NCBI GenBank assembly: GCA_963791885.1
Contig: CAWBUL010000004.1
Location: 1,178,001-1,242,000 of the forward strand
Source of the DNA: CAVSUZ01 sp963791885
Lineage (GTDB): Bacteria; Pseudomonadota; Alphaproteobacteria; Acetobacterales; Acetobacteraceae
Length of the DNA stretch: 64,000 nt
Direction: 5' to 3'
Both the position numbers and the translations under genes were made by a program. Shown piece after piece: positions 35,211 through 45,191 of this stretch. The notes below the pieces were generated by a model, which was given only the letters and a program-made list of their open reading frames with translations, ran no database searches and was not told the origin of the DNA. Positions within the stretch are counted from its first letter, which is position 1. Each line of letters begins with the position of its first letter.

Positions 35211-37435
35211 CCGATGCCTCTTTCATTGCCGTTTCTTTCATCGTGCTGTGACTTCCTTATCCTTCAGCTATGGGTGATCAGGATGCCCGTGGCACCGTCC
35301 GAGGCGAGCGTGAATCCAGACTGGAGTGATGGAGTTGATCGTGAACTTGGTTGTTGTTCCGCCGGACTTCGCGGTAACCAGCGTGTTGGCCCCGCTTGCC
35401 GTTGCAGTCAGCGTTGCCCCTGCAAAAGCCAGGTTCGTGATGTCGATCTGGTCGCTGGAGACAAAGTCGCTGATGGTAACCCCGTTCAGATGTGCGGCGG
35501 TGTCCTTGAAGGTGTCGAAACCGCCCGAGTAACCGATCAGCGTGTCGGCTCCACCGCCGCCGGTCAGCGTCTGGTCAATTCCACCAGCCTGGATGGTGTC
35601 CTTACCGGTGCTGCCATCCGCCGTGATGAATGCCATTCCGTTCAATATCAGCGTGCTCGCGGATGTCAGCTTCACTGTAGTGACATCAGTGTGGGCGTTC
35701 AGGGTGATGGTGCCGCCGGTGGTGATGTCCAGCGTGCTGTTGGCGCCGAGCCCGCTGATCGAGGCAACCGCATTGGCCGCGGTCGCGTCCACCGTTTCGT
35801 TGGGGCCGCCGGCGATGACGCTTTGCGTCGGCGCGCCGAGGGTGATGGTATCACCGCCGACGCTGCTGCCACTGATTTGCAGTCCGGCCGTACTGTTGGC
35901 AGTAAATTTCGTCGCTGTCGCCAGTTGCACGGCGTTGATGCCGGTGATGTTGGCGCCCATCGTCGCGGTACCGCCGCCGTTCACCACCAGCGTGTTGGTG
36001 CCGCTGCCTCCCTTGATGGTGGTGTTGGCGATCGTTGTCTTGGTCACGTTATAGACATCCGTGCCGGAGCCACCGTTTACCGTTTCGCCGTTGCCCAGCG
36101 TCACCGTATCGGCGCCCGGGCCCAGATTGATTACGTCGCTGTCGTTGGCGCCGATGATGGTGATGCCGGGCGACGCATCCCCCGACGCGTCCGCGGCCAC
36201 GTTCACCGTCACGTTCTTCAGCGCGGCGCGCAACGTGATTGTCTGCGCTGTTGCTGCTTCTCCCTCCTGCGCGTCGATAATCTGGAAGTTCGTCAGCTTC
36301 GCCAGTGACGCAAGGTTGAACGATCCGCCGCCGGACAGCTCCAACGTGTTGACCACGCCGGTGCCGGTGCCGCCGGTGATACTATCGGCAGGAAGCAGGG
36401 TGGCCGCGGTCGCGAGGACGGTTGTGCTCACCGGCCCGAGCTTGAGTGTCTCTGCCGTCGTCGGGAGAGTAACGACAGGTACCGCCGGTGATCGGCAAGG
36501 TTACATCTAGGCCTCCGCCTCCTGTGGTGTCAGCACCCAGGACGAAGTTGCCTGTAAACGTTCCGGTCAACGTAATTTTCGTGGTGGTCGTCCCACTGGT
36601 CAGCGTCAGCATCGTGCTCGTGGCGCTGACCACGGACTTGGTGAGCGTCGTGGTCGTCGGCGAGAGATCGGTGATGTCGATGATGTCGCCGGGCAGGAAG
36701 TTGACGATGGTATCGTTGTTCGTATTGGCCGCGGTGTCGCGGAATATGTCACCGCCTGCAGCAGAGCCGGTTAGCGTGTCGGCCCCTGCGCCGCCGCTCA
36801 GCACCTGGCCAGCGCCGCCCGCCGTGATGTTGTCGGCGCCACTGCTGCCGATGACCTGCAGCCCGGCCGTGGCATTGGCGGTGAAGGTTGTCGCGTTCGC
36901 CAGATCCACGGTGGTGATGCCGGTGATGCCGGCGCCCATGCTGGCTGTACCGCCGCCTGTGACGTCCAGCGTGTTGGTCCCCTTCGAGCCGCCGTTGATG
37001 GTCACGCTGCCGAGCGTCGCCGAAGCAACTTTGAAAGTGTTGTTGCCGCCACCGCTGTTCACCGTTTCGCCGGCGCCCAGCGTGACCGTGTCGTTGCCCG
37101 AGCCGAGATTGATGATGTCGCTGTTGGCGGCGCCGGTGATGGTAATGGTGGGCGATGTATCGGCCGCCGTTGTGTCAGAGGCGACGTTCACCGTTGCGTT
37201 CAGCCCGGCGCGCAGCGTCACTGTCTGGGCCGTCGCCCCCTGCCCCTCCTGCGCAGTAATGAACGCGACGTTCGTCAGCGTAGCCGGTACTGCTAGGTTG
37301 AAGGTACCACCTCCCACCAGTTCGAGCGTGGAGTTCGGTGCCGGCGTGATTGCGTCGGTGCCGGTCAGTGTGTTGGTCTTGGCGATGACTGTGTTGACAG
37401 TGGACCCGACGGTATCTTTGCCGGTGGTCAGCGTA

Positions 37436-38580
37436 AACGTCTGGCCTATGACCTCGGTGGCGATCACGGAGGTGGTGTTATTGGTGGCGGTTTGCCCCGC
37501 CGTATCTTTGTCGGTGATGGTAAAGCTCGTAGTGACGCTCTGGCCCGATGCGACCTGATTTTGGGTCGGCGTGAACACCAGGGCGTCCAGCGCAGTGGTC
37601 ACCGCGCTGGCGCTGCCGGCAATGGTATAGACGCCTCCGACGTTCGTGCTGCCGTCCGTAGCCGCGTTCAGGTCGGTCAGCGTGCCGTTGGCCGCTGCGG
37701 ACAGCGTGACCGTAACCGTCTCGGTCTGGCTGAAATTGGCGTCGCCAATCGTCACGCCGGTGAACGGCGTGATGGTCTGGAGATCGGTGATCGCCTGGCC
37801 GGCCTTGGTGCCTGTGATGGTCGGCGGAACCGCCACGTCCGTGGCAATGACGCTGGTGATGGTATCGGTGGCGGTCAGCGCCGTCGTATCGCTATCGGTG
37901 ATGGTAAATCCGGTGGTCACGGTCAGGCCCGGCGCCATCTGGTTGGCGGTGGGGGTGAATATCAGAGCGTCGAGCGCTGAGGTAACCGCGCTGGCATTGC
38001 CGGTGGCCGTATAGACGCCCGACGAGGGATTGGTGAAAATGCCCAGGTCGGTCAGCGTGCCGTTGGCCGCTGCGGACAGCGTCACCGTGACCGTCTCGGT
38101 CTGGCCGAGGTTGAGATCACCGATCGCCACGCCTGAGAACGGCATGATGGTCTGCAGATCGGTGATCGCCTGGCCGGCCTTGGTGCCTGTGATGGTCGGC
38201 GGAACCGCCACGTCCGTGGCAATGACGCTGGTGATGGTGTCAGTAGCGGTCAGCGCCGCGGTATCGGTATCGGCGATGGTGAATCCGGCGGTCGCGGTCA
38301 GGCCCGGCGCCACCTGGTTGGCGGTGGGGGTGAATATCAGAGCGTCGAGCGCTGAGGTCACCGCGCTGGCATTGCCGGTGGCCGTATAGACGCCCGACGA
38401 GGGATTGGTGAAAATGCCCAGGTTCGACAGCGTGCCGTTGGCCGCCGCCGACAGCGTGACCGTAACCGTCTCGGTCTGGCCAACATTTGTGTCGGCGATG
38501 GTCACGCCCGAGAACGGGGTGACTGTCTGCAAATCGGTAATCGTCTGGCCTGGCGTGGTGCCCGTGATGGTCGGCGGGGC
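37436..38580 (-). repeat. Three tandem 375-bp coding repeats (125 aa each)
   Basis: Marks such as GGCCTTGGTGCC recur at 37801 and 38176, with a diverged copy near 38552, a 375-376 base period. Each unit encodes TITGT-x2-GQ-ITDLQT-x2-PF-GV, then QTETVTVTLSAAANGTL, LDALIFTPT-NQ and TSVIAT. Units one and two are nearly identical at DNA level over long stretches, suggesting recent duplication; the third (lower coordinates) is diverged. The fold is probably an immunoglobulin/cadherin-like beta domain, as in other large type I-secreted adhesins. Confidence 0.85.
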
Positions 38581-41179
38581 CCCCAACGTGAAATCGACCG
38601 CGGTTGAGGAACCCGTCATGTCGGCCAGGTCGGTGTCCGTCGCCACGATGCTGTTCGCCCCGGCGCTCAGCGTGACGGTCGTCGACCAGGTCCCGTCCGA
38701 CTGAACCGTCGCCGTGCCCAGTGCGGTCGTCGAGCCGTTGTCGTAGAGCATCACTGTCGTGCCGACCGCCTCGCTCTCGACAAACTCCGTCACCGTTCCG
38801 CTGATCGGCTGGCTGGGATTGGCCGTCTGGCCGCTCGCGCTAGTGATCGCAACCGTCGGGCCCCCGAAAACGATCGCGCCGGCCACGGCAGTCGAGCCCC
38901 TCCGTAATCGCGACAGTATGCAGGACCGGCACGCCCTGCGGCGAGTCCGCGGAGATCGCCAGCAGCCCGTCGTCAAAAACCAAACTCAGGTCGTCTCCGA
39001 CCAGCGTAGCGGACACCGGACCCGCGCCGGTGCCGGCGGCCGTCGGCAGGACCGAGACGATATCTGTGCCAGCCGTCTTGATATGGACGTCAACCGTGCC
39101 GTCGCCTGTAAACGAGAATGTCAGGTTGGTGCCGTCGCCGGTCAGCGACTGCAGGTCGGCGCGCATCGGCAGGTAGTCGACATGCGTGACGTCGTCCTGC
39201 GTTGTGCCGAGCGTAACGGTGAAGGTGCCGCCGCCGTAAGGCAGGAACACGCTGTTGCTGTCATAGGCGTACCAGCTGCCCGCGTTCTGAACGACCTGGC
39301 CGGCGGCTCCGTTGACGACGTTCAACGCCATCGCGCCGAGATCAGGTTCCGTGGGAGCCGGCGCAACCGTCGCGGTGATGACGTTGCCGCTGGTGGTCTC
39401 GGAGAGCGTGGCGGCTTGCTCGGCGGCGATGCGGGAGGCGAGATCCTCCGTGGTCACGAATTCATAGCCCGCGTTGTAGGCGTAGGCGATGAAGTTCGTG
39501 TACATCGCTTCGTTATAGTTTGACAGGGGCGTTCCAGGGTCACTGTCATTGAAATTCGTCGGTCCGTAGTCGTGCCATGGCCATACGATGATTGGAGTCG
39601 CGGAGTTAGCCGAGAGCTGATTGAACAAGGACTCCCAGTCGGCATCGGCCTGGGCGGGAGTCTTGTTGTCGTATTGGATTTCGGTGAAATCGAAGGTGAT
39701 ATTCGGTGCGATGTAAACCGCCCCGGTATCGGTCGGATCGATGTAGCCGAAGGCGTTGGGGGCGCCGGAATCGGCTCCGGTCCAGCCGCCGATGACGTAG
39801 CCGGTATTGCCGGCAGGCAAGTTGGCAGTCTGATAATATGCCTCTATGTTATCGGAGGTCGCGACCGCATCGTTGGCGCCGGGTACCGCCGCGCCATCGA
39901 TGGGGATACCGATGTTTTGCTCCATGATTGAGTTGCCCGTCCCGAACTCGTAGGCGAACGTCCAGTCGGGTGCGGAACCGTTGGCAGGTGGCGTGATGTA
40001 GAGCGTGTTGGTGTTCTCGCTCCATGAGTTGACCGTCTGCGGCCCCTCATCGGTGTCCACCGTTATGTTGGGCACCGGATTGCCATTAGCATCTAACGTC
40101 GGCGGATTGATCAGATGGGTATAGGAATGGCTTCCAATCTCGTTACCGTCTTGGAGCAGCTGGTCGTAGTAGGGCAGGGAGACGGTCCAGTTGGTCTCGT
40201 TGCCATTGTCGGGATTGGCGTTGTCGCCGACGTTGATATAGTAGCTGCCGACGAAGTCGTATTGCTGCTGCCACTGCTGCAACATGGGAAGAAGTTGTTG
40301 GTAAATGCCTTGCGTCCCCGCCGGCGAACCATAGGCAGTGGGATTGACATCGGCCGGGAACTGCGAATCCTCCATGTCGTTGCGCGAGTTCAGAATGCCG
40401 GCGAAGCGCGTGATGTCGAGCGAAAGGCCCGGCGTCGTACCGAACACTGCGCTTTGGATGGCGTGCTGTAGCACGTTGCTGTCGCCCATTATCTCCGGAG
40501 TCGCGAACACGGTGTTGGTGCTGCCAGTGGTCGTCTGCATGACGCCAGGGAGGGTGGCGGCGGCCGTGGTGGCGCTGGCCTGGATGTTGAGATCCGCAAC
40601 CGTGGTCACCGGTTGCGTTACTCCCGACAAACCCAGGTAGCCATAGTTGGTGTAGGCGCCGGCAGTCGTGTTTGCGAAAAGACCGGAGGAGCCGCCGATG
40701 AGTTCGCTAGCCGTAAAGCCCGTCATTACCGGATTGTTGTTGGCGAGCGCAGTCGCATCCGGCGTCACCGTGTAGGTCGCGGTGCCGTATGAACTCTGCG
40801 TCACGTTGAGCAGATTCTGCATGTTGGCGTAGGAATTGCCCCCAAGCGGGTTGCCGTTCTCGTCGTTGGTCATGAAGTCGCCACCTACGATAAGCGGCAC
40901 ATGGTAGTCATAGACGACCTGGCTCAGCGCATTGGCGATCGCGGAGACCTGCGTCGATTGCACATCCTGAAAGTCAGGAAAAATCAGTGCGCTATATTGA
41001 GAGAGCTCAGCGACGTTGGTGAGGTCGGCTTCGGTCAGGATGTCGTAAGAGACGCCGGCGGCTTCCGCCTGATGCTGTGCTGACATGAACAGATCGGAAT
41101 AGGCTGTCTCACCGGCCTGCCCGCCGCCAAAGTATAGCGCCGCCGTCGTCGCTGAATAAACGATTCCGACCTTCTTGAT

Positions 41180-42316
41180 GGCGCTGTTCACCGGGACCAG
41201 CGTCGCGGGGTCGGTGATGGTGTATTCCGGACCGGAGGTGAAATCGGTAGGCAGACCCTCCGCGTTATTAATCAGAGCGGCGAAATTGATCGAGGTCGGC
41301 GCGGGGCCGATGGTCGGCGTCAGCAACGCCTGTGGGATCGCGACTTCAACACTTTCGCCATCGCTGGAGAACCCGAAATCGAGCGGCACCCCGCCGTTGA
41401 GCAGCGTGGGGACGCCGGCGGATGTGACGGAATACAGATAGGGCTGCAGCACGGCATTGGTGCCATAGGCGAACTGCACCTCATACTCGGCGCCGATGTT
41501 GCCGAACGGGCTATAGCCTGTCGCGGTGTTCTGATCGGTGTTCAAATAGATGACGGTACCGGCGTCGATGGTCGGGTCCGTGGCGGAGGTCGCGTCGATA
41601 CCGATCACGTATGTGTTGCCGAGCGTCGCATCATTCAGGAAGGCGCCGTAGATCTGATATCCCGTGACGGTGTTTCCCGGTGTCATCACCATGTCGGCCG
41701 CCGGGAAATCCGTGAATGTTCCGTTCAGCGTGATTTCGTTTGCAATCGTCGTCGGCTGAACCACCGCTGCGGGGTCGGTGATGACGTATTCCGGATCGGC
41801 GGTGAAATCGGGAGGCAGAGCATCTGCCCCATTAATGGCGAAATTGATCGAGGTGGGCGCGGCGCCGTCGGCCGGCGTCAGCAACGCCTGCGGGATCGCG
41901 AGTTCGACGCTTTCGCCATTGCTGGAGAAGCCGGCATCGAGCGGCGCCCCGCCGTTGAGCTCCGTGGTGACGCCGGTGGGTGTAACCGAATAGAGATACG
42001 GCTGAAGCACGCCGGACGCATCCAAGGAGAACTGCACCTCAAATTCGGCACCGACGTCGCCGAACGGACTGTAGCCGGTCGTGTCATTTTGATCCGTATT
42101 CAAATAGATGATGGTGCTAGCACCGATGACCGGGTCCGTCGTACCCGTCGCGTCGATACCGATCACGTACGTGTTGCCGAGCGTCGCATCATTCAGGAAG
42201 GCGCCGTAGATCTGATATCCCGTGACGGTGTTTCCCTGCGTCATGACCATGTCGGACGCCGGCCAATCCGTGAATGAGCCGTCGAGGGTAATCAGGTTAT
42301 CAATTGTTGTTCCCAC
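41180..42316 (-). repeat. Two tandem 558-bp coding repeats at the N-terminus of the giant protein
   Basis: The mark GAGCGTCGCATCATTCAGGA occurs at 41621 and 42179, a 558-base (186-aa) period. Both units encode GNTVTGYQIYGAFLNDATLG, YVIGIDAT and TGYSPFG, with conserved GESVE-AIPQALLTP ends. The pattern is a beta-sandwich, possibly a carbohydrate-binding (CBM9/DOMON-like) domain, but I cannot confirm the family. Confidence 0.8.
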
Positions 42317-42464
42317 TGGCGTAACTCCTTAGACGATCTCCGCCTTGGCCGTGTGCTATGGCGCGGTCATCAAAATCGCTTTCCTCCGCGGCCCATTCGT
42401 GTGCGGGAAACGCACGCGCGTCCGTCATCATTTGAGCCGCACTCCGCAAACGCAGACCATTCAT
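42300..42464 (-). CDS. Small coupled protein, 54 aa
   Basis: ATG at 42464 with AAGGAG about 8 bases upstream, overlapping the oxygenase stop by 4 bases (ATGA). Its end overlaps the start of the giant gene by 17 bases. The product starts MNGLRLRSAAQMMTDARAFP, is acidic in the middle (EWAAEESDFDDR) and soluble. Good ribosome site and overlaps on both sides suggest a real gene that couples translation of oxygenase and giant protein. Function unknown. Confidence 0.55.
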   Translation of the reverse strand: MNGLRLRSAAQMMTDARAFPAHEWAAEESDFDDRAIAHGQGGDRLRSYASGNNN

Positions 42465-43264
42465 GGGAATGGCTCCTTGCGGAGGTTGAAGGCGATCGAG
42501 ATCCGTTCTCGCTCGCCTTGATGAGGGAAAACCATGTGCGGCATGTAGCTTGGGAACAGCACCATCAGGCCCGGTTGGGGCCGGACCGAATGTCTCGATG
42601 GCAATACCGGTTGCAGGAAAGTGTTGGCGCGACCCAGACATGGATCAAAGAAATGCAGTGGCGTTCCTTGGTCGGTATCGGATGACGTCACACCGGGATC
42701 GACGTAGTAGGTGCCCGACCAGGTCGAGCCGGGATGGGTGTGAAACCGATTGAATCCACCGGTCCCGTTCACGTTCGCCCAGGCGTGCAGCGTCCAGCGA
42801 AACGCCCAGCGAGACATGCCCTCCGGCGGAGTGATCTCGGCGAGGGTTCGCCGAGTTGCCTCATCGGCCATCTCGTACATATGGCGCACCAGGCGTTTTC
42901 CGGCTTCACCGCAAAATTCCAGCTGTCCCACATTGGAGTGCCAGCCGCCGGAGTTGCTCTTCTGCAGCCCGGCGCACAGTGATGCATGCTCCAGGATCTG
43001 CCGACGCAGTTCCTCGTTCAGCGCGACGCCGTCGGGCCAGACAAAGGCCATAAACGGCGCCGGAAACAAATGGGCGTATACGGCGGCGGAGAAGTCAGGT
43101 ATCGCTACTGCGTCCTGCCGGGAGCAAGCACGGTAACAGTGAGCGTCTCCCGTCTCCGAGGATCTATTAACAGCGATCGCTACGTCGGCGACGGACGGGC
43201 TGACGGGCGGCCGAGCGGTGATTGTTTGACCGGAATCTGTTCCAGTGATTGTAGCGGTCGCCAT
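42461..43264 (-). CDS. 2OG-Fe(II) oxygenase (TIGR02466-like) with a repeat-derived N-terminus
   Basis: 267 aa frame. From VYAHLFPAPFMAFVWPDGVA (about residue 63) onward it matches the putative 2OG-Fe(II) oxygenases of the TIGR02466/PF13759 group: LNEELRRQILEHA, GGWHSN, the HTHPGSTWSGTYYVDPG double-stranded helix, TPLHFFDP, and the distal His in SYMPHMVFPH with Arg in GERERISIAFNLR. The first 35 residues (TITGTDSGQTITARPPVSP) instead look like the 125-aa repeat of the giant protein, and a further repeat block (ETLTVTVLAP) lies there in another frame. The true start may be internal. It might hydroxylate residues of the giant protein encoded downstream (inference). Confidence 0.7.
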   Translation of the reverse strand: MATATITGTDSGQTITARPPVSPSVADVAIAVNRSSETGDAHCYRACSRQDAVAIPDFSAAVYAHLFPAPFMAFVWPDGVALNEELRRQILEHASLCAGLQKSNSGGWHSNVGQLEFCGEAGKRLVRHMYEMADEATRRTLAEITPPEGMSRWAFRWTLHAWANVNGTGGFNRFHTHPGSTWSGTYYVDPGVTSSDTDQGTPLHFFDPCLGRANTFLQPVLPSRHSVRPQPGLMVLFPSYMPHMVFPHQGERERISIAFNLRKEPFP

Positions 43265-44039
43265 TATTGCACCTGAAGCTTTCTAGAGACGCATTACTCC
43301 TGCTCGAACGCATGCTTGGCTGCGCCCGATTGACATAGAAGATCGCCCTGAGGCGAGCGCTCGGACAAGCGCCTCCCCCACACGTTCGCCATTCAGGGAA
43401 AATGGGACGTGCAATTCATCATCGGGCACGCACCGAAATCGATGCTCATAAGGCAGCACAGGCTAGAGTTGGCGGCACATTAGCTGTTGTTACGTGAAGA
43501 TTAGGCTCTCCCCACTAAGTTTTGCTTAATGCAGACTTTGTCACGCGAGACTTTGTTTTACAAGTTATGAATCGATCGTTGCAAAATTTTTCGACGTGAT
43601 TGTGGGTAATGTCACTGCGCGGCAACCGGCGGCCATCCTCGTCAGAGCGGTCACTCGTCCTGCTAGAAAGTTTCCTTTCTAGGGAATGCTTGTCGCTGCA
43701 GACGATGTCTCCTTCTGCGAAATCTGATATATCCAATTTTTTGTTTCACGTTCGTGCCTATGATTATCCGCAATGAAATCCGGATTTTGGTCATTTTTGT
43801 TGCTGCTTCGTATTGCAGTGGCTTGCGACTTTTTTTTTCGACAACCCAACGAACCGTCCTGGTTGCCAGCGCTGGCAGTCAGAGGAGCCAAGCCTGACGC
43901 TGATTGGGGTGCGAGGCGCGTCGGCGTCGATTGCGCCGTATCTTGTGCCCATCCGGCGCTGCGCCCCTCGACGAAACCGGGCCCTCTTGATCTATCTTCG
44001 GTAGCTGTCAGTCTCGTCACGTTTGGCAGTGGGTCACCC
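43265..44039. other. Non-coding stretch, partly AT-richer
   Basis: No gene supported. Between about 43440 and 43780 the sequence is clearly less GC-rich than the rest of the window, with runs such as TTGTTTTACAAG and CAAAATTTTTCG, fitting a promoter or a foreign insert. It would contain the promoter of the oxygenase-giant gene operon reading left. Frames at 43773-44040 have no recognisable product. Confidence 0.4.
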
Positions 44040-44340
44040 GTCCCATTAACGGCATCTCCACCAGTTCGGTTTACGATCTGGGCGAGGCGGCAAGCTCGCC
44101 CCAAAGGTGCGCCTTTGGGACGCCTGTCTGGGGAGACCGACGAAAAGATCGCCGACTTCCTCGATCGCCCCGCTGGAAGGGGATTGTCGTGATCATCGCC
44201 GCGTCAAAAATGACGGCCGACGCGATGTGCCCAGCCTCAAGATCAGCGCGTCCGAGGTGCAGACCTTCTGGACCGAATTCCGGCGCAAGCTGGCCCGGGA
44301 CGGTGGCGCGCGGCATCGACCTCAGAACGTTGTGTCCGGA
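44040..44340 (+). pseudogene. Degenerate IS256-family transposase relic
   Basis: Across several frames one reads GISTSSVYDLGEA, RLSGETDEKIADFLDRP-EGD and NDGRRDVPSLKISASEVQTF followed by WTEFRRKLARDG. These line up in order with the intact IS256 transposase blocks GISTRSVDELVKA, RLCAEIDERVQTFLHRPIEG and TDGRREVLGMTIGNSEAEPF then WTEFLRSLTRRG. Sequence between blocks is deleted or shifted, and it lies in the opposite orientation to the two intact copies. A different, old member of the family. Confidence 0.65.
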
Positions 44341-45191
44341 ATGGTCAAGCGAGATCAGAAAATCCCGTCCGCTTCTCCTCAGGATCCACCCTGGCATAGC
44401 CTCGCCCATTGGAGGCGATTGAGGCAGAGCGGCATCCCACGTTTCCCCCGGCTTCGAAACACGTGATCGGCGCACGGCAGATTTCGCTGGAAAAGGTTCT
44501 TCGAAACCAGCAGGGCTGGAGCGGGAAGAACGACGGTCCGCGACATCTCACAAGATGGGACCTGAACATCTATCAGGCACTGGGTAGCACTCTCTGGCTG
44601 CCCAGGAAGAAGGGGCACGAACCGGAGCGGGCGATCAAAACTAAGATGGCCACACTCAGCGTTTTCATCTCGCACTGGGCCAGGAACCGGCTGCCGCAAT
44701 CGACTAGCCCGCCGCACCATCAGGCACGGCACAAGACCCCATACGCACCCGCGGTTTCATCACCAAGCACGAGGAGATACATTTCTTCGAAAGGAACTCG
44801 GTGACTACTGGAATCGAGCCCAGGTTCACCTGCTCTGAGTCCGCAGCCGGCCAACAGCGCGTTCCAAGCCATTTTTCGCTTTGTTGGATTTGTTACCCGG
44901 CAAGCGGACCAGCCGTTTTAGGATCCCGTCGCGCCTGGCGCCGTGGCATGGGAACGGCGACCGGTGTCCACCAACCCCTCTCAGCGGTGACACCGATAGC
45001 CACTGCGCCTTGCAGTTATGACCTTTTGCCCGAGGCATGCTCGGATAGCCTCATTCAACCTAATCGTCTCGAACCGACCGGGTCGCAGATAGCGGCCGTC
45101 TCCGCCGCGTAGAGGCGCAGTTACCCAAACTGTCACCCACGCCGAATGGGCCTGTGGACAACTTCCCCTGAACCAGGTGCGCGCGAGAAGA
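44341..45191. other. Non-coding or unrecognisable remnant DNA
   Basis: No supported gene. Short frames (for example 44409-44804) have mixed composition and no recognisable motif, and they follow directly on the transposase relic, so this is probably decayed mobile DNA. The 8-base target duplication of IS256 copy B (CGAGAAGA) forms its right edge. Confidence 0.4.

Larger units (their letters stand above)
35264..42316 (-). pseudogene. Giant RTX-like secreted protein with PelA/Agd3-like deacetylase region, three one-base frameshifts
   Basis: Three overlapping frames join into one 2,349-aa protein if one base is removed at each of about 38897-38900, 36477 and 35322; no internal stop codons occur otherwise. 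Start GTG 42316 with AAGGAG 8 bases upstream. Order: two 186-aa beta-rich repeats (residues 1-370); a Rossmann-like domain (KKVGIVYSATTAALYFGGG, ALIFPDFQDVQ, 385-610); a deacetylase-like domain with acidic NSRNDMEDSQ (about 644), metal-type HSYTH (about 729) and WPWHDYG (about 907); a beta domain; 125-aa repeats (about 1245-1625); and two RTX-like tails (GGAGADTL near 1842, GGGGADTL near 2257). The C-terminal end SDGATGILITHS fits type I secretion. The deacetylase would act on the neighbouring polymer (inference). Confidence 0.72.

Noticed and set aside
36488..37558. 356-aa plus-strand open frame opposite the giant gene
   Set aside because: Low-complexity Val/Ser/Pro translation produced by the repeat codons on the other strand.
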